Shown: positions 6,843-9,878 of the stretch, in pieces | Numbering within the stretch: the stretch's first letter is position 1 | Layout: every line of letters starts with the position of its first letter | From: Desulfovibrio desulfuricans | GTDB taxonomy: Bacteria > Desulfobacterota > Desulfovibrionia > Desulfovibrionales > Desulfovibrionaceae | Reading direction: 5' to 3' | Length of the DNA stretch: 9,878 bases | Assembly (NCBI GenBank): GCA_003251995.1 | Contig: QKDT01000079.1 | Location: 1 to 9,878, forward strand | Notes under the pieces: model-generated | What the model was told of the DNA's origin: nothing | Seen by the model: the letters and a program-made list of their open reading frames with translations, nothing else | Database searches by the model: none | Translations under genes and position numbers: made by a program

Positions 6843-7490
6843 ATGCGACGCCCGCTTGTCATCCTTGCAGTCACCCTGCTTGCCGCTTTGATGGCGGGTT
6901 GTTCTACACTGGAAATCAGCAATCCCTTTACCAATGACCCCCTTACGGGCGGCGTTGATACAGGAACAAGTCAACTTTTAGGTGTTTCCATCCCTGCTGG
7001 CATGCAGCGATTCCCTACCCACGGCTACCAGACCACGGGGGCCAGCGGCGCGCAGGGGCTTGAAATATTTCGCGGTGACGCCGACATGGGGTTTGCCGCC
7101 CAGATCATGTACAACGGGTTAAAAGGTCAGGGCTGGCAATTGCGCATGGCCCAACGCAAGGGCATACGCAGCGTGTACGTGTATGAACGCGGTGCCGCAA
7201 TCGCCACGCTCACCATTGAGCGGGAAACCGTGGGCACAGTGCTTGCCATCTGGGTTGCCGATCGCATGCCCGATGGCGCAACCTTGCCCATGCAGGAAAA
7301 CACGGGGGCCAGCGGCTACGGCGGCAGTAACAGCGGCAGTGGCGGCGGCAGTTCGTCCGGCTACACTGAAAGCAGCGGTGGCAGCAGCGGGGGCATGAAT
7401 TCCAGCCCCAAACCCGGGTTTACCGAAAGCTGGGGTGGCAACAGCGGCAACAGCGGCAACAAGGGCGGCTTGCAGGAGCGAAACCTATGA
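6843..7490 (+). CDS. Small lipoprotein with Gly/Ser/Asn-rich tail, function unknown
   Basis: I do not recognise this gene by name. The 215-residue product starts with a clear lipoprotein signal: basic MRRP, a hydrophobic stretch (5-16), then LMAGC with Cys20 as the lipidation site and Ser at +2, so outer-membrane or periplasm-facing retention is plausible. Residues about 45-145 form a compact domain, including GVSIPAGMQRFP (47-58), a GLKGQGWQL segment (92-100) and two probable beta strands (SVYVYERG, TVLAIWVAD). Residues 154-209 are Gly, Ser and Asn with an imperfect repeat, GYTESSGGSSGG and GFTESWGGNSGN, probably flexible. The frame is open back to 6729, but AAGGAGG near 6825-6831 and the signal peptide fix the start at 6843. 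Its stop overlaps the coaBC start as ATGA, so the two are translationally coupled, an odd partnership with no obvious functional link. Confidence 0.82.
   Translation: MRRPLVILAVTLLAALMAGCSTLEISNPFTNDPLTGGVDTGTSQLLGVSIPAGMQRFPTHGYQTTGASGAQGLEIFRGDADMGFAAQIMYNGLKGQGWQLRMAQRKGIRSVYVYERGAAIATLTIERETVGTVLAIWVADRMPDGATLPMQENTGASGYGGSNSGSGGGSSSGYTESSGGSSGGMNSSPKPGFTESWGGNSGNSGNKGGLQERNL
7437..7460 (+). repeat. Short 9-nt tandem repeat in the lipoprotein tail
   Basis: GGCAACAGC occurs twice in a row (7437-7445, 7446-7454), followed by a partial copy GGCAAC (7455-7460), encoding Gly-Asn-Ser units. The unit is in frame, so gain or loss of copies would change tail length without breaking the gene. Confidence 0.7.
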
Positions 7491-8740
7491 GCGAAAGCAA
7501 AAGCGGTCTGAATACTCCCTTTGACAAAAGCACCCGCTACGAGCGCAAACGTCTGCACCTTGGGGTGTGCGGTTCTGTGGCCTGCTACAAGGCTGCTGAC
7601 CTGCTGCGCGCCTGGACGGGCATGGGCATTCACGTTTCTGCAACGCTTACGCCGGGTGCGCGCCGTTTTGTGGCTCCCCTGCTTTTTGAATCGCTGGGCG
7701 CGGCCCCTGTATATGAAGACATGTTTTCAACAGGGCAAGATGTTTTTTCGCACCTTGAGCCGGGCCAACACGCTCAGGCCATGGTTGTAGCCCCTGCTTC
7801 GGCTGATGCTCTTTTTCGCCTGGCGCACGGCGCAGCAGGCGACATGCTTGCGGCGCAGGCCCTGGCCTTTGACGGGCCGCTGGTTATCGCCCCAGCCATG
7901 AACCCGCGCATGTGGGCCAACCCGGCAACTCAGGCAAATATTGATCTTTTGCGGCAACGTGGGGCGCGTATAGTGACCCCGGCCTGCGGCGGCACGGCCT
8001 GCGGCGAGCAGGGCGAGGGCCGCCTTGCGCCCCTGCACGATATTTTTCTTGCCGCTCTGCGCGCATTATCGCCGCAAGACATGACGGGCAAACGCGTTAT
8101 GGTCACACTTGGCCCAACGCGTGAGGCCTGGGACGGCGTGCGCTTTTGGTCCAACCCATCCAGCGGCCTCATGGGCGCAGCCCTGGCTGTTGCCGCGTGG
8201 CTGCGCGGTGCGGAGGTCACGGTGGTTTGCGGCCCCGGAGTACGCACGCGCCTGCCGCGAGAAATTGTGCGGCACGACGTTGTGAGCGCGCACGACATGT
8301 TTGAGGCCGCCACAGACCTTTGGCCCCACATGGATATGGGCATGTTTACCGCAGCGGTGGCGGATTTTTCGCCCCAGCCCTTTGGCCCGCGCAAATTCAA
8401 AAAAGTGGATGCGCCGCAGGGGCTCACCGTGGCGTTCACGCCCAACCCCGATATTTTGCGCACACTTTCCACCGGGCGCAAACCAGGTCAGAAGGTGCTT
8501 GGCTTTGCCGCAGAAACCGCCGCAGACATGCAGGCTTTGCTGCCGCTGGCCCACGCCAAGTTGCAAGGCAAAAAGGCCGATGTGCTGGCTGCCAACCGCG
8601 TCAACGCCACGGACAGCGGCTTTGGCACCGCCACCAATTCCATGGCGGTGGTGGATGCCAGCGGACATGAGGAAATCTGGCCCAACCAAAGCAAGGCCGA
8701 TGTGGCCTGGGAACTGTGTTCATGGCTTTTGCGCTCGTAA
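7487..8740 (+). CDS. coaBC: Bifunctional phosphopantothenoylcysteine decarboxylase / phosphopantothenate-cysteine ligase
   Basis: CoaBC performs two consecutive steps of coenzyme A synthesis in the cytoplasm: nucleotide-dependent joining of cysteine to 4'-phosphopantothenate, then FMN-dependent decarboxylation to 4'-phosphopantetheine. The 417-residue protein has the CoaC half first: LGVCGSVACYK (25-35), the likely active-site His89 (SHLEPGQ), VAPASAD (101-107), PAMNPRMW (136-143) and the substrate clamp ACGEQGEGRL with Cys172. The CoaB half follows: LGPTREAWDGVRFWSNPSSG (208-227), with the conserved Asn223 in NPSSG, AAVADFSP (289-296) with lysines at 303-306, then LGFAAET and NRVNATDSGFG. 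About 22 residues precede the first conserved strand, longer than usual. The ATG at 7487 overlaps the lipoprotein stop and has AGGAG 8 nt upstream (7474-7478). Its end overlaps the next gene. All key motifs are intact. Confidence 0.96.
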   Translation: MSESKSGLNTPFDKSTRYERKRLHLGVCGSVACYKAADLLRAWTGMGIHVSATLTPGARRFVAPLLFESLGAAPVYEDMFSTGQDVFSHLEPGQHAQAMVVAPASADALFRLAHGAAGDMLAAQALAFDGPLVIAPAMNPRMWANPATQANIDLLRQRGARIVTPACGGTACGEQGEGRLAPLHDIFLAALRALSPQDMTGKRVMVTLGPTREAWDGVRFWSNPSSGLMGAALAVAAWLRGAEVTVVCGPGVRTRLPREIVRHDVVSAHDMFEAATDLWPHMDMGMFTAAVADFSPQPFGPRKFKKVDAPQGLTVAFTPNPDILRTLSTGRKPGQKVLGFAAETAADMQALLPLAHAKLQGKKADVLAANRVNATDSGFGTATNSMAVVDASGHEEIWPNQSKADVAWELCSWLLRS

Positions 8741-9636
8741 ACCCCGTCAGCGCGCTCTGGCAGCGCCAAGGGCTTACCACCCTGCTCATGCCCGAAGGGT
8801 ACGATGCCTTTGCCTCCCCTCAAAAGGAGGCATCGTTGGCTGTATCCGGCAACAACCACGCCCAGGTCAGAGCTGCCCAGCCAACACGCGAACGCCAACC
8901 CTGGCAGCAAAGCGCACAGGCTCAGGGCTCTCGCACCGCAAGCCCTACGGCAAACACGGGAGCGCAGCCCCAACGGCGGCCCGCCATTAACGCTGGCCCG
9001 GATGCTTCTCCGTCTGCCAGAAGGGCCGCGGGACCAGCCCGAAATGCCGACGACCACAAACCGTCTCAGGCCCGAACCGAGGCCGCCTCAGGCGCTGAGG
9101 CAGGCAAGGGCGCTGCATGGCTGCCGTTGCCGCCCCATGTCTGGCCCTCGCCCTGGCAGGCACGCCTGGAACAGACACGGCCCGGCCCAATACTATGGAC
9201 ATACTGGAATCTTGGCCCCGACCTTTGCGACCCGCAAACTCCGGGCCGATTGGAACGCCGTCAGTTTTTACAACGCCTACTGCACGATCTTGGTCATCCC
9301 GCGGGCACACATACATTCTGGCCTTCGTGTCTGCCGCCTGATCCAGATGCATTGCCCGGCACGGAGCAGCCCATAGCTGAGAATGGCTTTGCTGCGAATG
9401 CCGATGTTTTCTGGTCTGGCGCATCGCAGTTGCGGGCAAGGGGCGTGGTTGTCATGGGGTCGGCGGCAGCCAATGCGGTTGCGCTGCCCGGCGGGCTACG
9501 CCCACCGCAGCAAATCCGCCACAGGGGCAAACTGGTTTGGGTTCTTTGGGACGTGGACAATTTGCTTCAGTTTGACCAGCGCTATGCCTCCATGCTGGCC
9601 CTGCTGCGCGAAGCCCTGCGCCATATTTTGCGCTAG
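8722..9636 (+). CDS. Unrecognised protein with C-terminal uracil-DNA-glycosylase-like domain, probably degenerate
   Basis: No firm family assignment. From the ATG at 8722 the product is 304 residues (306 if the GTG at 8716 is used). Residues about 35-130 are rich in Ala, Gln, Pro, Arg and Ser and look disordered. The domain from about 133 to the end resembles the uracil-DNA-glycosylase superfamily in layout: NLGPDL, then TPGRLERRQFLQRLLHDLG, a WPSCLPP strand end, ARGVVVMGSAAANA (a beta strand plus G-x-A-A turn) and a final strand with VDNLL where family members have an HPS-type motif. The catalytic motifs I would expect are missing, so enzymatic activity is doubtful. Neither upstream start has a good Shine-Dalgarno sequence. 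Both overlap the coaBC end, so reinitiation is possible. Alternatives are ATG 8788, or TTG 8836, which has a near-perfect AAAGGAGG 5 nt upstream and gives 266 residues. The open frame is solid; function and start are uncertain. Confidence 0.7.
   Translation: MAFALVNPVSALWQRQGLTTLLMPEGYDAFASPQKEASLAVSGNNHAQVRAAQPTRERQPWQQSAQAQGSRTASPTANTGAQPQRRPAINAGPDASPSARRAAGPARNADDHKPSQARTEAASGAEAGKGAAWLPLPPHVWPSPWQARLEQTRPGPILWTYWNLGPDLCDPQTPGRLERRQFLQRLLHDLGHPAGTHTFWPSCLPPDPDALPGTEQPIAENGFAANADVFWSGASQLRARGVVVMGSAAANAVALPGGLRPPQQIRHRGKLVWVLWDVDNLLQFDQRYASMLALLREALRHILR
8801..8836 (+). promoter_or_regulatory. Hairpin enclosing a strong Shine-Dalgarno sequence
   Basis: GCCTCC (8812-8817) pairs with GGAGGC (8826-8831), and ACGAT (8801-8805) pairs with ATCGT (8832-8836), with a 6-nt bulge on the 5' side. 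Alternatively, ACGATGCC pairs directly with GGCATCGT (8829-8836), 8 bp. Inside the 3' arm is AAAGGAGG (8823-8830), 5 nt ahead of an in-frame TTG at 8836. The structure lies about 60 nt after the coaBC stop and has no T run, so it is not an ordinary terminator. A role in controlling a downstream start is inference. Confidence 0.4.
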
Positions 9637-9653
9637 GCCATTATTCCTGGCCT
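9635..9653 (+). terminator. Weak hairpin at the end of the glycosylase-like gene
   Basis: AGGCCA (9635-9640) and TGGCCT (9648-9653) form a 6-bp stem with a 7-nt loop that takes in the end of the stop codon. Only GTTTC follows, so if it terminates transcription it does so weakly. Confidence 0.25.
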
Positions 9654-9744
9654 GTTTCAGCCGGGTTCGCGCACACTGTGCCGCGCAGTTCCGGCCTGCC
9701 CTTACAATGCCGCCCACAGGCGTCTGCAAGGAGATTTTTTTTCC
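9637..9744 (+). other. Intergenic region before the LysO-like gene
   Basis: This 108-nt gap holds a second possible stem (GCCGG 9660-9664 with CCGGC 9691-9695, inner CGCGCAC 9668-9674 with GTG-c-CGCG 9678-9685) without a T run, and a lone TACAAT at 9703-9708 that resembles a -10 box but has no matching -35. AAGGAG at 9728-9733 is the ribosome binding site of the next gene, 11 nt before its ATG. Confidence 0.35.
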
Positions 9745-9878
9745 ATGTTCATCGCGCTTGGACTCACATTTCTTGGCATTGCCATCGGCTTTCTGCTGCG
9801 CGGTCAGCCATGGATTACCTGGTTAACCCGTTGCGTTACCCCCGCCATAATGCTGTTGCTTTTTGCCTTGGGCATTTC
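9745..9878 (+). CDS. Membrane protein, N-terminal part, LysO/DUF340 family-like (runs off the window)
   Basis: Only the first 44 codons are present; the frame is open at the window edge. The peptide begins MFIALGLTFLGIAIGFLLRG, a hydrophobic segment ending in an Arg turn, then a second hydrophobic segment (TPAIMLLLFALGI) after a short polar stretch with Trp and Arg. Two closely spaced helices with an LLLFALGI end recall the N terminus of LysO (YbjE), the DUF340 lysine exporter of the inner membrane. That assignment rests on pattern memory over a short piece. AAGGAG lies 11 nt upstream (9728-9733), a slightly long but acceptable spacing. It follows the glycosylase-like gene by 108 nt on the same strand. 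Another small multi-helix transporter is possible. Confidence 0.55.
   Translation, partial: MFIALGLTFLGIAIGFLLRGQPWITWLTRCVTPAIMLLLFALGI

Noticed and set aside
8804..9376. Alternative plus-strand frame overlapping the glycosylase-like gene (190 codons)
   Set aside because: The translation is Arg/Pro-rich without structure, its ATG lies within the hairpin with no Shine-Dalgarno sequence, and the competing frame has better codon use and a folded-looking C-terminal domain.
9660..9695. Intrinsic terminator after the glycosylase-like gene
   Set aside because: The stem is interrupted and is followed by CTGCCCTTAC rather than a T run.

Overview
The window is about 9.9 kb of GC-rich bacterial chromosome with dense, mostly intact housekeeping and anaerobic-metabolism genes. 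The gene content suggests a sulfate reducer of the Desulfovibrio type: a four-subunit ferredoxin-linked 2-oxoacid oxidoreductase, a class II fumarase, GAPDH, queA and coaBC, with strong AAGGAG ribosome binding sites and tightly overlapping genes. This taxonomic call is an inference from style and content, because no marker gene is present. I see no mobile element, CRISPR array, tRNA or rRNA.

Left block (+ strand): a 217-nt leader, then gap (218-1234), a GC-rich hairpin with a short T run (1265-1305), and fumC (1326-2786). The fumC ribosome binding site lies only 8 nt beyond that T run, so fumC may be expressed by partial read-through. A perfect 13-bp A-tract/T-tract hairpin (2817-2854) between fumC and the converging minus-strand operon can terminate transcription in both directions.

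Central block (- strand, transcribed right to left): queA (6723-5626), then after 39 nt a ferredoxin subunit (5586-5362), the alpha subunit (5365-4259), the TPP-binding beta subunit (4256-3453) and the gamma subunit (3460-2918). The last four form one complete D-A-B-C oxidoreductase, with start/stop overlaps or a 2-nt gap at every junction. The alpha and beta sequences look closest to the VorB-type (2-oxoisovalerate) branch, though the D-A-B-C order matches 2-oxoglutarate enzymes (oorDABC). The substrate is therefore uncertain. queA probably shares the transcript.

Right block (+ strand): divergent from queA is a small lipoprotein with a Gly/Ser/Asn-rich tail (6843-7490), joined by an ATGA overlap to coaBC (7487-8740, coenzyme A synthesis). 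coaBC in turn overlaps an unrecognised gene (about 8722-9636). That protein has a long disordered N-terminal half and a C-terminal domain that looks like a degenerate uracil-DNA-glycosylase fold. The window ends in the start of a membrane protein resembling the LysO/DUF340 lysine-exporter family (9745 onward).

The least explained parts are the glycosylase-like gene, a hairpin inside its 5' region that encloses a near-perfect Shine-Dalgarno sequence, and the lipoprotein tied to coaBC. Nothing here amounts to a clear new system.
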